This document shows, one piece after another, positions 37,141 through 47,640 of a stretch of 64,000 bases of DNA. Each line of letters opens with the position of its first letter. Position 1 is the first letter of the stretch. The stretch is from contig JAKOGI010001566.1 in NCBI GenBank assembly GCA_029747015.1, positions 113,501-177,500 of the forward strand. The letters run 5' to 3'. The position numbers were made by a program, and so were the translations under genes. The stretch comes from Carnegiea gigantea (taxonomy: Eukaryota > Streptophyta > Magnoliopsida > Caryophyllales > Cactaceae). The notes beneath the pieces were generated by a model. That model had not been told where the DNA came from. It saw nothing but the letters and a program-made list of their open reading frames with translations, and searched no databases.

Positions 37141-37905
37141 TTTCAAAGTTGTTGGACAAGTCTTCCTCTCCCAATACATTTCTAAATGATTGTCCTGTTG
37201 GACTTTTAGTAAATGTCAAGCACGCTAAAAATGGCATATGAATATTTATTGATTTATCCAAATTGCCCATTGTCTTTTATATGGAATTGAGTTTGTCTTA
37301 TTTAATTGTCTACTTAATTTAACTAAGGGTAAAAGTGAACAATTAAATTAAAATACAATTCTTAAATAGTAAATATGATGATTAAATGAGATGAATAAAA
37401 ATAGATATGAGGACAATAATTGAGAGACATCAAAATTTCATTGATAGTTAAATAGAAATTATTCTTTTATAGAAAATAATAATATAGAACCCCAAATTTG
37501 ATTGATAATCAAATTTGACTCACTTTTGAATTGTTTTATTATTGTTCACGATAAAATCAAAATGGATTCAATTGTTTTATTTTATTACTATTCAACTAGC
37601 TCATACCCGCGCATTGCTTCAGGATTTAACTTTTTGAATTATGATAAAGATAAAATTAATTTTAAGAAGGAAACAAAGGGAGCCATGTTCATTTCTTGTA
37701 GAACATAAATAATTTCATAAAATATAATTAAAGAGATCAAAAAGTGAGCACTTCAAACTTTCAAACTTTGATGCCCAATAACAGTGTTGTTCGTTTGCAT
37801 TCATATACTCCAAGATATTGCAACTTTAAAACTAAATCAATTCTCCGACTATTCCAGTACTCCAAATGCAATAAAATTACCGTATTGCTTTTGAGATTAT
37901 ACAAC
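37141..37905. other. Intergenic, no gene seen
   Basis: AT-rich DNA up to the 5 bp CAAAC target duplication (37906-37910) of the large LTR retrotransposon. Confidence 0.5.
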
Positions 37906-37910
37906 CAAAC

Positions 37911-38405
37911 TGATTCCGGACTAAATCCTTTAGTGTATGGTCACTGATGACGTGGGACGAAGGAGCGGGTTTATCTGACAGCTGGCGGTCAACACTTCGT
38001 CGTCCTCAACTCGAAGCGGCCCAACCTGCAAAAAAGGGCAACCCCGGGTTGTGAACCGGGGCATGCCTCTCTAACGGTCAAGTCAATTCAAGGCCCAAGT
38101 CCAAGGTCCAAAGAAAGAGTGCAGTATGAAATCAGTGTTTCAGGCTGCCAACCCCTTTCTCGAGGTAGACAGGTAATTATTTACAGTCCTCTCAGGAAAG
38201 GGTAAAATAGTGCGCGGGCCGTCGATCTCGGAGCGGAAGGGCCCAAAGGAGGCCTCTAGGATTGCGTTCTGGGCCCCTAAGTGAGTATGGGCTTGAGGGT
38301 GCCCCTAGGGTTACACCTCTTGGGCCTAACAATCCATGTATGGGCCTAGTCTGTAAGAGGGACTTGTAAGAGCCCATTAGAAGGAATCGGATTTTTTCCC
38401 AATCA
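37911..38405 (-). repeat. LTR at the 3' end of the Tat element
   Basis: It spans TGATTCCGGAC to CCCCAATCA on the plus strand. It aligns along its length with 55609-56120 with many point differences and a few short indels. The largest is about 15 bases near 38209, where the other LTR has extra sequence around CTTTACCTGGAGTGC. The clear divergence shows an insertion that is not recent. Confidence 0.9.
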
Positions 38406-38422
38406 CTTAGCTCCTCACATTT
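38406..38422 (-). promoter_or_regulatory. Candidate polypurine tract
   Basis: On the minus strand AAATGTGAGGAGCTAAG lies directly before the 3' LTR, at the place where second-strand synthesis is primed. It is purine-rich but not pure. Confidence 0.4.
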
Positions 38423-38676
38423 TACCTGTATGGTGAGTCAGACGAGTAGTCAGGTAGAATGTGGACCACCGTTCTTAGTCATCACATATCCAGAGGCCCT
38501 CGGGAATTGAGCCTTGGAAATGGACGGCCCTAGCGCCATCGTCCACAGATGCACGGGTTATGAGGCCTGAATGGTATCTGTACGAAACTGTCGCTATCCC
38601 ATTTTAAAAGGCAACCATCGAGGTAGGGTGGCTCATACTTCCTCATTCAGCATCAGCAGTTATCGGGTTTCCCTCA

Positions 38677-39138
38677 ATGGCTTTTCCGTGTTCCCTCGAC
38701 ACATAAGCGATGAGTGAGTTCGTCACTCATCATTTTTCATGGGACTGACGTGGAATTGCCTTTCCCCCGTTGCCCCTCCCAAAAGACTTTTAGACCCTCT
38801 GTCCAGGCTTTGAGCTGGTCGTGGCTGAACAGGCTGCTGAGTATTATAAGCTCCCAGAATGACCCCAGGTGATCTTCTACGCGATGCTTTTGAACGAGGT
38901 CGAAAGGCTTGGGGTGTTGCAGGGACAGGCGCTTCGGTCGTTGGAGTCGGCCCTTACCGAGCTCCGTTGGGGCGCCTTCGAGTCATGGATCTGGTTATTT
39001 GGTGACCGAATCTACGAAGCTCGATTCCGCCCAAAGGTCGATTTAGGGGAGAATGCGGGAGTCGGTCGACAGGAAGAGAGCTCAGGCAGGGGAATGACAG
39101 GTGAGGACTCGACCCCTGAGCAAGCGGCCTCCCCTTAG
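38677..39138 (+). pseudogene. Degraded duplicate of the short antisense gene of the Tat element
   Basis: The plus strand starts MAFPCSLDT at 38677 and continues through changing frames: PPLPLPKDF, VVAEQAAEYYKLPE, then from 38869 VIFYAMLLNEVERLG and LTELRWGAFESWIW. Block by block this is a relative of the intact ORF at 39500-39889 (MAFPPIHS, PPRPLPEDS, FELPEMVQ, FYAMLLNEAVELG, LAGLRWSTFEVWM). A polyadenylation signal AATAAA follows at 39243. Stops and frameshifts make it a pseudogene. Confidence 0.65.
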
Positions 39139-39390
39139 AATGACATCAAGCAGAGGGAGGGCGTTAAGCTGACGGTTACGCGGTCCCCCCTTTCACTGGT
39201 GTTTTGTTTCGTTTCTCCTCTGTACTACTTATGCTAATTAGTAATAAAGACCGCATCTTCATATTTTGTTGAATAGTTTTTTCTTTGCTTACAATTAATT
39301 CATTCTGGTTGAATGGACACATGTCCAAGGTGGATTGGCCATTGGGTTCTTGGGAGTTTCCCTTGTCTTTAGCTCCCCTAATTCCTCCTC

Positions 39391-39397
39391 TATAAAT
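39391..39397 (+). promoter_or_regulatory. TATA box of the short antisense gene
   Basis: TATAAAT after a CT-rich stretch lies 103 bp before the ATG at 39500, a normal plant spacing. It points along the plus strand, against gag-pol. Confidence 0.5.
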
Positions 39398-39499
39398 ACA
39401 ACATCATTATCCCACATAGGATGCTCGAGCGTTCATCATTCCGGAGGAGTGGGAGACAACATAGGGAGAGTGGTTAGTGTCCCTGTTCCCTTGGTAAGC

Positions 39500-39889
39500 A
39501 TGGCATTCCCTCCTATTCATAGTATAAAAGAGATGGCCAACTACGTGAGGGAGACCTTCATCTGGCGTTGGAGAAGCGCTTCGCGTCCGCCTCGCCCTCT
39601 TCCCGAAGATTCCCATGTATTATGCCCGCGCTTCTCGTTGGTCGAAGCCGAGAACGCGGCGACTGAGTTTGAGCTCCCTGAGATGGTTCAGGTGACATTC
39701 TACGCCATGCTGCTAAACGAGGCAGTCGAGCTAGGCATGACTCACGAGTATACGGCCGAGAGTATGAAATCATCGTTGGCAGGTCTGAGGTGGTCAACCT
39801 TTGAGGTTTGGATGGATTGCATGAATTGCATACTAAGGGGGGCACAGCTTTATCGGCCGGCTGACGAAGTGGAGGTCCGAGGCTTCTAA
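39500..39889 (+). CDS. Short antisense ORF of the Tat element, intact, function unknown
   Basis: An uninterrupted 129-residue frame from ATG 39500 to TAA 39887-39889. It contains MANYVRETFIWRWRSASRPP, LPEDSHVLCPRF, FELPEMVQVTFYAMLLNEAV and LRWSTFEVWM. It runs opposite to gag-pol in the 3' part of the element. I recognise it as a protein type that recurs inside plant Tat-like elements, but I know of no biochemical function. A TATA box lies 103 bp upstream and a degraded second copy lies about 0.8 kb to the left. A satellite-like array begins about 150-200 bp downstream. Confidence 0.6.
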   Translation: MAFPPIHSIKEMANYVRETFIWRWRSASRPPRPLPEDSHVLCPRFSLVEAENAATEFELPEMVQVTFYAMLLNEAVELGMTHEYTAESMKSSLAGLRWSTFEVWMDCMNCILRGAQLYRPADEVEVRGF

Positions 39890-40059
39890 GATGGCCAGGA
39901 GGAAGATTCAGGGTCGGCCAGCCCCCCGGCCCCTTCTAGTGATGAGGAGTAGACTTAGCTTTGTTTCGCACCTTCTTTTGTACTGCCCCGCTCCCCTTTG
40001 CTTGCTGGTATTAGCATGATTGTTGTAATGAAAATTGGTCCCGCATGGCTTGCCTCTTG

Positions 40060-41110
40060 TCTTCGTGTATAAGATTCCTTGTCCCTTGTGGGTGCCTAAG
40101 GATGCGACGACCGGCCATCGGGCCGTGCGTGAGGACCATTAGCCACAAATGGGGCCAAGATTGTAGCGACTGGCCATAAAGTCGGGTTGAGTGACCCTTA
40201 GCCCCCATTGGAGCTAAGAGGGTTGCAACCGGGTGCTAGGCTGTGCTTGAGGACCCTCAGCCGTCAGTGGGGCTAAGAGTGTAGCGACCGGCCATGAGGC
40301 CGTTCTTACTGACCTTTAGCCCCCAGCGGGGCTAAGAGTGTAGTGACCGGCGATGAGGCCATTTTTTCTGACCCTTAGCCCCCAACGGGACTAAGGTGTA
40401 GCGGCCGGTCATGAGGCCGTACTTGCTAACCCCTAGCACCCAGTAGGGCTAAGAGTGTAGCGAACGGCCACGAGGCCGTTCTTGTTGACCCTTAGCCCCC
40501 AGCGGGGCTAAGAGTGCAGCGACCGGCCAAGAGGCCGTACTTGCTGACCCTTAGCCCCCATGAGGCCGTACTTGCTGACCCTTAGCCCCCATGAGGCCGT
40601 TCTTGCTGACCCTTAGCTTCCAGTGGGGCTAAGACTATAGCGACCAGCTAAGAGGCGTGCTTGCTGACCCTTAGCCCCCAGCATGAGGCTGTGCTTGCTG
40701 ACCCTTAGCCTCCAGTGGAGCTAAGAGTGTAGCGTCCGGCCATGAGGCCGTGCTTGCTAACCTCTAGTCCCCAGTGGGGCTAAGAGTGTAGCGACTGGCC
40801 ATTAGGCCGTTCTTATTGACCCTTAGCCCTAATGGGGCTAAGAGTGTAGCGGCCAGCCAAGGGGCCGTGCTTGCTGACCCATAGCCCCCAGTGGGGCTAA
40901 GAGTGTAGCGACCGGTCATGAGGCCGTGCTTGTTGACCCTTAGCCCCCAGTGGGGCTAAGAGTGTAGCGACCGGCCGAGAGGTCGTGCTTACTGGCCCTT
41001 TGTCCCCAGTGGGGTTAAGAGTGTAGCGACCGGTGATGAGGTCGTACTTGCTGACCCTTAACCCCCAATGGGGCTAAGAGTGTAGCGACCGACCATACGG
41101 CTGTACCCAA
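40060..41110 (+). repeat. Hairpin-forming tandem array 1, unit about 60 bp
   Basis: Roughly seventeen diverged units of the type CCCTTAGCCCCCAGTGGGGC followed by TAAGAGTGTAGCGACCGGCC and ATGAGGCCGTGCTTGCTGAC. Each unit holds two inverted repeats: CTTAGCCCC..GGGGCTAAG, and CGGCC..GGCCG. A few units are truncated near 40555-40600. The array lies in the 3' region of the Tat element between its two antisense genes. Confidence 0.9.
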
Positions 41111-41296
41111 GATCACCTGCCCTTGAGACTGGGCGTGGAGCGGCTGGCTACTTCGGCGCTCCTCTGGAGACCCCTTCTCTCGCGAGATCCTCTATCGCCG
41201 CCTATGACATGGCAATGATGGGGTGCCACGTGGTGTCGGTTGGGAAGAGGCATGCCCGTTGAGTTTCATTAGGGTATATGCCCCACCTTTTTGCTC

Positions 41297-41303
41297 TATA
41301 TAA
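41297..41303 (+). promoter_or_regulatory. TATA box of the long antisense gene
   Basis: TATATAA inside GCTCTATATAAGGGCG, followed by an A/C-rich start region and a purine-rich leader (GAGAGAGAAATAAC). The first ATG of the gene is 264 bp downstream, behind a probable 5' UTR intron acceptor (CTTACAG at 41512-41518). Confidence 0.55.
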
Positions 41304-41560
41304 GGGCGAACATCCGTTAAGGGAGGGTCATTTGCTTTCCACACATTTTCATCATTAGAGAGAGAAATAACTTCTAGAGTGAGAGGCTCTGCTCTCCATT
41401 CCCTATTCCTCTTTTAAATTCACTATAGCGCCTCAAGCTACCTCTTTGCATCTTCAAAGGTCTGCTTGAACGTTCATCCTCATCTTCAACAAGGTCTTTG
41501 AATCTTCATCACTTACAGGTACACGCTCACGTCCCCTTGAAGCACTGTTTGTTGTATATT

Positions 41561-44070
41561 ATGTTGTCATCTTGCTCATCTAGTAGGGACGTCTCTGAGG
41601 GGCTAGCCAGCCCCCCAGTGGAGGGCCGGCACCTGCAATTCTTTAACTTCCCGACCTTTATTGATGGTCAGGTGGTGGCCGACGTCCCCCGAAAAAATAA
41701 GTATAGGGAACCCAAAAAGATTCCCTATGCCGTGCCCCTTTTTGAGCCGGGCACTCCCTCGTGGTCCAGCTGCGAGTATTCCTCCACCCTCAACATTCTT
41801 AACCCTGAGGTGAAGGTGACGTATCCTTAGGAGATCACCATAGCTAATTATATGCCTGACTTCCAAGTTCACAGAATGGCAAAGACCAAGTCTACTCCAC
41901 GCATCAGATCACCCGACGAGTTGTTGGCCGAGGGCACACAAGGCAATCATTATTTGCCGGAGGCCAAAGTGGCCTCCACTAGTTCTAGTGCTTCCTCGTG
42001 CTCGTCCGGCTCCTCCTCTAGGCATTCCTCAAGGAGCCCTTCCTCGGAGAGGGCATCTACAAGCTCTTCCTCCTTCGAAGCATCATTGGGACCGGGCAAG
42101 TCAGTGGTAAAACGAAAAGGCTGCACGCCTGCGGTCACAGAGATCATGGCCGAAGGGTCGAAGTTCCCTGGGGCCCCAACCCGCTCAGACCCGCAGGATG
42201 GCCCAGGCAGTCACTTCCCTGATCCCAAGGTCGTGACTAAATTAAAGAGGTCGACCCTCGAGAAGCAATCGCCGAGTATTCCTTCGTGATTCCTGAGGCG
42301 AATGCCACCGTAAATGAGCCACCCACCAAGTGTATAGCGGTTTACTGGGCAGCCCTAAACTACGGTCTCCGTTTTTCCCTTCATCCTGTGATCAGGGAGA
42401 TATTGAATAAGTACGAATTGGCGCCCGTGTAGGTTGTTCCCACTTCCAGGCACAACATTTGTTCCTTTATAGCGACCTATTAGTTACGCGGCCTTACTTA
42501 TTCGGCTCAAGCATTTGGCCTCATTCAGCTCCCAAGGAGACCAGGGACTTGGGGTGGTATTGCTTTAACATTAGGCCGGGCTTCATGATGACTATTGAGA
42601 AGAAGTCCAAAGTAAAGCACTGGAAGTATGACTTCCTCTTCCTACGCCGGGCATCAGGTTGGGGGGAAAGCCCATGCAGAACCCTTTTGGGGAACCCACA
42701 ACTGACGAGCGGAGGACTGCCCGCTACTTCCAGTTCTATCTACGCGAGGATGATAAGCCTCAGCCCATCCCTAAGTTCATGGCTCAGGCAATTAAGTCTG
42801 TGAAGGGGCCCCAAAAGAGGAGGAGCAAGTCCAGTGATCGGGAACTGTTAAATTAGCTTCCCAAGCTAAAGTTTTTCGCCAACGACTTCTTCCTTGCCGC
42901 GGCCGGCCTTCTGATTCTTAAGAATTACACGAAGGGTACTTGATCGTCCCAATGCTAACTAGTTTTATGTTTGCTGCTGACTTGACTTTCTGTTTGCTTT
43001 ATGCAGATCAAGCGAAGGCACGACTGACAGTCTTCAAGACCGAGGACGCCACTCCTGAACAGGTGGCGACTGGCGCCGAACATAGGCGGGAGGAGGAGAG
43101 GCAGCACCTTATTACTCAGTAGGCCAAGAAGGTACGGTAGACAACTCGACTCGTCACTCCTCCCTTGGTTTCTCTTGGAATACATAAACTAAGCTTTTTC
43201 TTACAGGCGCCCTCCCTTGTACCCTGCGGAAAGAGGCCTGCTATGAGCCTACCGGTTCGAAAGAGGTAGAGGACCGAGGAACAGCTAGGTGAGGCCGTGG
43301 CATCCGCCCCATCGCAAGCGGGGGAGGCGAGAGCCGAGAGGTCGACCCTTCACTGATCGGGGAGCCGGTCATCGGGGGAACATACCCTGGCCAGGCAAGA
43401 GCACCTCGCCCCTGTAAAAACTACAAGAGTAGCGATCCCCGCGGCCAGCAGCGCTTCCCCACTCGCTCCACAGCCCTTAGCCAACTTCATCAAGGCGGAC
43501 TCGGCCGTTAAGCTCTCTCTCGTCTAGGACATAGTTAAGTCCTGGGACTTGGCAACCCCTGGGGCTTCGGATCCCCCCAAGGTGATCGAGGAAAAAATAG
43601 CCATGACTGAGGTCTTGGCTCGAGGGGTGAAGGCTGTCGTGGAGTACCGGCGGCTGGAGGGGCTCGTCTCGCGGTACCAACGGCATTGCGAAAGACTGCA
43701 GGCGGACCTGGAGGCCCGTGAGACCGAGAAGAAAGGGCTGCAGTGCCAGCTGGAGAAGGCCGCGGCTGATGCGGTCCAAGCCCAGGAGCAGGACTACCAG
43801 CAATGCCACTCCGACACCCTCGGGTACCTCCACAAGGTCATGCTGACCCTTGCTAGCGAGTTTCAAGATGATCGTTATTTCGAGGCCTACTTCACTTTGT
43901 GGATGAGCGCGAGCGGGCCATCGCGGAGGGCCGTGGCCCTGAGGAGGTCGATTTTATCCCTCCTTCAACGAGGGCGAGGTTACCGGGGACGGGGCCACCA
44001 ACCCTCTAGAAGCTGAAGCCGGCGCTTCTAAGGGAGAGGAGCATGAGGATGGTGGAGAGCCCGAAGTGTA
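41561..44070 (+). pseudogene. Antisense gene of the Tat element, 'putative gypsy type transposon' (Transposase_28) family, broken
   Basis: The plus strand starts at ATG 41561 (MLSSCSSSRDVSEG). A stop at 41828-41830 is followed by a Ser-rich region (41950-42100). Domain blocks are then spread over several frames: YWAALNYGLRFSLHPVIREI, DLGWYCFNIRPGF and YDFLFLRRASGWG. They match the plant family (Pfam Transposase_28) that usually reads GLRFPLHPF..., W(Y/H)YFSxR, FF.V. Possible introns end at 43006 and 43206 (TTTATGCAG, TTCTTACAG). The last part (43549-43900) is a Gln/Glu-rich coiled coil. At least three frameshifts or stops are present. No enzymatic function is established for the family. Confidence 0.6.
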
Positions 44071-44279
44071 GTCCCCGCCCCTTGTCCTTTCTTCGCCCCC
44101 CTCTATTTTGTTTGCGTTTGTTTCGTTTTTTGTTTTTGTTTTGGTTGTAAAGAGTTGTACTCTTTTTATTATTAATGAGGGAACGTTCACTCCTGTTTAT
44201 CGTCCTGCCTTGTTCACCTTTACACTTTCAGCTTATTCTTTCATTTGAACTTGCATTTCATTCTTTCTGCATCATCAGG

Positions 44280-44740
44280 ATAGCGACCCCCAAGCGAAAG
44301 AACAAGGAGTGTGCTTAAGCACCCTTAGCCTCCAGTGGGGCTAAGCGTGTAGCGACCAGCCATAAGGCCGTGCTTAAGGACCCTTGCTCTCAGGGGGCTA
44401 AGAGTGTAGCGATCGGCCATAAGGCCGTGCTTAAGGACCCTTACCCCCAGAGGGGCCAAGAGTGTAGCGACCGGCCATAAGGTTGTGCTTAAGGACCCTT
44501 AGCCCACAGTGGAGCTAAGAGTATAGCGACCGATCATAAGGTCGTGCTTAAGGACCCTTGTCCCCAGGGGGACTAAAAGTGTAGCGACCGGCCATAAAGC
44601 TGTTCTTGAGGACCCTTGCCCTCAGGGGGGCTAAGAGTGTAGCGACCGGCCATAAGGCCGTGCTTAAGGACCCTTAGCCAGCAGTGGGGCTAAGAGTGTA
44701 GCGACCGACCATAAGGCCGTGCTTAATAAGGGCAAGAGGT
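44280..44740 (+). repeat. Hairpin-forming tandem array 2, unit about 60 bp
   Basis: About eight units related to array 1, here of the form GTAGCGACCGGCCATAAGGCC, GTGCTTAAGGACCCTTAG and CCCAGTGGGGCTAAGA. The same two inverted repeats occur in each unit. Units inside this array resemble one another (CATAAGG, TTAAGGACC) more than they resemble array 1 (CATGAGG, TTGCTGACC), so the two arrays homogenised separately. Confidence 0.9.
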
Positions 44741-44962
44741 AGACAATAGTGCAAAATTGGCCGCCTGGGGCCTGGAGCTTCATTACGTGGAAATGCAGAA
44801 TACATGCTGGAGGGGGAGAGAAAAACGTAGGCCTAAGTGTAGTATTTCCTTAGGTTACTGCTATGCCATGCCCATGGGATGGGGGTACCATTGAGGGTCT
44901 CCAATCGATATGTGGCGGGCAGATCTGTGAAGTGACCTTGTAGGGGCCTTCCTAGTTGGCAG

Positions 44963-45980
44963 TTAGTTTGCCGTGCTCCCCTGCCCGGGCAACAGCCTCC
45001 GTGTACCGAAGAATGAGATCGCCGACCTGAATGGATTGCACCATGATTGTGCAGTTATGTAGTCGCGCGATGCGGATTTATAGAGAGCCTCTCGAAGGAG
45101 GGCATTGCCATAAATGGAGGGGAGAAGGTCGAGAGCTTCGCGTAGTGCCGCGTTATTCAACCCCTCTTGGAAAGTTGTCAACTGATGGGTATGAAGGGCG
45201 ACTTCAACAGGTAAGACGGCCTCAGATCCGTAGGCTAGCATGAATGGGGTTTCGCCTATAGCAGTTTTCTCGGTGGTGCGGAGGTACCATAGGACACCGT
45301 CCAACTCATCCACCCATTTGCCTTTCGCGTTGTCAAGCTTTTTCTGCAAGCCGTGGAGGATGGATTTATTGGCCGCCTTGGCCTGGCTGTTAGTCTGGGG
45401 ATGTACGACGGTAGTGAAACGGGCTTGGCAGCCTAAATTATTAAGGTAGTCCGTGAACTTGGTGGTGTCAAACTGCCGACCGTTATCAAAAATTATGGCG
45501 CGAGGGATGCCAAAGCGGGTGATGATGTTCCGCCAGATAAACTTTCGCACCTCAGCGGTGGTTGTGGATGCTACAAGCCTCAGCTTCGATCCACTTGGTG
45601 AAGTAATCCACCACCACGAAGAGGTACTTGTGTTGTCCCATAGCCTTAGGAAAAGGGCCGAAGATGTCCATTCCCCATGTGGCAAATGGGAAGGGGCTGA
45701 CTATCAGTGTCATGGTGGTGGAGGGGGCTCGTTGGATGGGTGCGAACTTCTGACATTTGTCACAAGCCCGCACCAGCATCATTGCGTCCTCCCGCAAGCT
45801 AGGCCAGTAGTAGCCAGTTTGTATGGCCGTGATGGCTGATGCACGGCCTCCTGCATGTGTGCTGTAAATGCCTTCATGCAGTTCCTCCAATATCCTTTTC
45901 CCCTCCGCTAGGGTCACGCACCGTAGAAGAGGAAGGGCGTAAGATCTCTTGTAGAGAATCCCTTCGTATAAGATGAACTA
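44963..45980 (-). pseudogene. Tat element integrase, broken
   Basis: The minus strand reads the zinc-binding region (EELHEGIYSTHAGGRA, then CDKCQKFAP) and the core start WGMDIFGPFPKAMGQ. After a frame change near 45560 it continues with IIFDNGRQFD and HPQTNSQAKAANKSILHGL. The D-D-E core would integrate the cDNA. The first two Asp are present. The third acidic position reads Lys (SQAKAANK, where relatives have GQAEAANK; codon 45377-45379). WYLRTTEKTAIGETPF and LAYGSEAVLPVE, the usual end of the core, follow. Further frames at the left end are scrambled. Confidence 0.85.
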
Positions 45981-46179
45981 GTTCGGCTTCTTCTTCACTT
46001 TATCAGCCTCTTTGGGGTCCGAGGGCAGCGTGCTGCCAGTGAGGTACACGCGGATAGCCTCCATCCACATTGGGCTTCTGTCGAGCCATAGCACCTCGTG
46101 TAGGTCAATGGTCCTTTCTGTCAGAGTCTCCCACTGGATGTTTTTGGGCTTCCCATCATTAGACGAGCTCGCCAGCTTG

Positions 46180-46540
46180 GACAGGGCGTCTGCCTATTGG
46201 TTCTCTAAACGAGGGATGTACGTGAAGAAAAGTGCTTTAATAACTTGGTGGCCTCCCGAACCCACTGAACGTACGCGGTCATGACATCGTCCTTCACTTC
46301 GTATGCTCCATTAAGCTGGCTGACGACGAGCTGGAAATCAGAGAAGGCTTGTATATAGTCGACTCCAGCAGTATAGCAGAGCTATATCCCCGCAACGAGG
46401 GCTTCATACTCGGCCTCGTTGTTAGATGATTTGAACATGAACTTGAGGGCATGTTCATACCACGCCCCCGTGGGGCTCTCAATAATAAGGCCGGCTCCAC
46501 TGCCATCTTTAGTGAATGAGCCGTCCACGTATAAGTTCCA
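46180..46540 (-). pseudogene. Archaeal-type RNase H (second RNase H) of the Tat element
   Basis: Minus-strand frames read NLYVDGSFTKDGSGAGLIIE (catalytic Asp), SSNNEAEYEALVAGI (catalytic Glu), a stop, then IQAFSDFQLVVSQLNG (Asp) and finally ADALSKLAS (Asp). This is the archaeal/RVT_3-like RNase H that Tat elements carry behind the normal gypsy RNase H. It lies between the RNase H and integrase, the position known for the group. A stop and a frameshift are visible. Confidence 0.8.
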
Positions 46541-47640
46541 GGGCCATGGGCATGAGTTCTTCAGTAGGCATCATGCTCTCTGCCAGAAAGTCAGCTAATG
46601 CTTGGGCCTTGATGGGCCGCTGTGGTTCAAAGGTTAGGTCGTAACGGGAGAGCTCCACAGCCCACTTCAGGAGTCGTCCAGAGGCATCTAACTTCTTGAG
46701 GACATTCCTCAAGGGTTGGTCCGTTAAAACCAAGATCTTGTGAGCCTCGAAGTATGACCTTAGCTTACGATTAGCCATTACTAAGGCATATGCAAATTTC
46801 TCGATGAGAGGGTAGTTCATCTCCGTGTCGGCCAGGGCGTGGCTTACGCAGTACACTGGTATCTGCTCTTTTTCCCGCTCTGCCACGAGGACAGAACTGA
46901 CTGCATGCTCAGAAATGGCCAAATACAGCACCAAAACTTCTCCTTTCGCAGGACTGGTGATCTTGGGTAGCTGAGCCAAGTAGGTCTTCAAAGCTTGGAA
47001 GGCCTCATCCGCCTGTTCATCCCAATTGAAGTTATCCCGCTGGCGTAGGACGCGGAAGAATGACTGGCACTTATCCGTGGAGTGGGACAAAAATCGACCA
47101 AGAGCAGCTATGCGACCCGTCAGGCGCTGCACCTCTCGTATGTTCCGAGGTGGTTTCATATCCATGAGGACCTAGATTTTGTCTGGATTAGCCTCTATGC
47201 CGCGGTTACTAATCATGAAACCAAGAAACTTGCCCGACCGAACCCCGAAAATGCACTTCTTTGGGTTGAGCTTCATGTTGAACGCTCGAAGTATTTCAAA
47301 CGTTTTCTACAGATCGCGACTATGATCTTCCTCGGCCTTACTTTTCACAATCATGTCGTGGACATATACTTCCATGGTCTGTCCAATGAGAGGCTCGAAC
47401 AGTTTGTTGACCACGCGCTGGTAGGTGGCTCCTACATTCTTTAGCACGAAGGGCATCACTTTATAATAGTGGAGGCCACGGTCTGTGATGAACGCTGTCT
47501 TTTCTTGATCCTCAGGGCATAAGGGTATCTGGTGATACCTGGAGAAGGCATCCATGAAGCTCAGCAGAGCGTGACCGATCGTGGCATCCACCAGCTTGTT
47601 GATCTTTGGCAGGGGGCAACTATCTTTCGGGTAGGCCTTA
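46541..47640 (-). pseudogene. Tat element reverse transcriptase (second part) and gypsy RNase H
   Basis: From 47640 leftwards the minus strand reads KAYPKDSCPLPKINKLVDA, then LSFMDAFSRYHQIPL (catalytic Asp) and YKVMPFVLKNVGATYQR. YVHDMIVKS comes next, where the family has YVDDMIVKS, so His replaces the first active-site Asp (codon 47358-47360). LGFMISNRGIEANPDKI, LTGRIAALGRFLS and the RNase H blocks VLYLAISEHAVSSVL and PIKAQALADFLAE follow. Stops occur near 47306 and 47166. The first part of the domain lies beyond the nested insertion, at 52701 and higher. Confidence 0.85.

Noticed and set aside
40060..41110. CRISPR-like palindromic repeats
   Set aside because: Units are contiguous and diverge gradually, with no unique spacers. 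The array is inside a plant retrotransposon, so it is a satellite-like tandem repeat.
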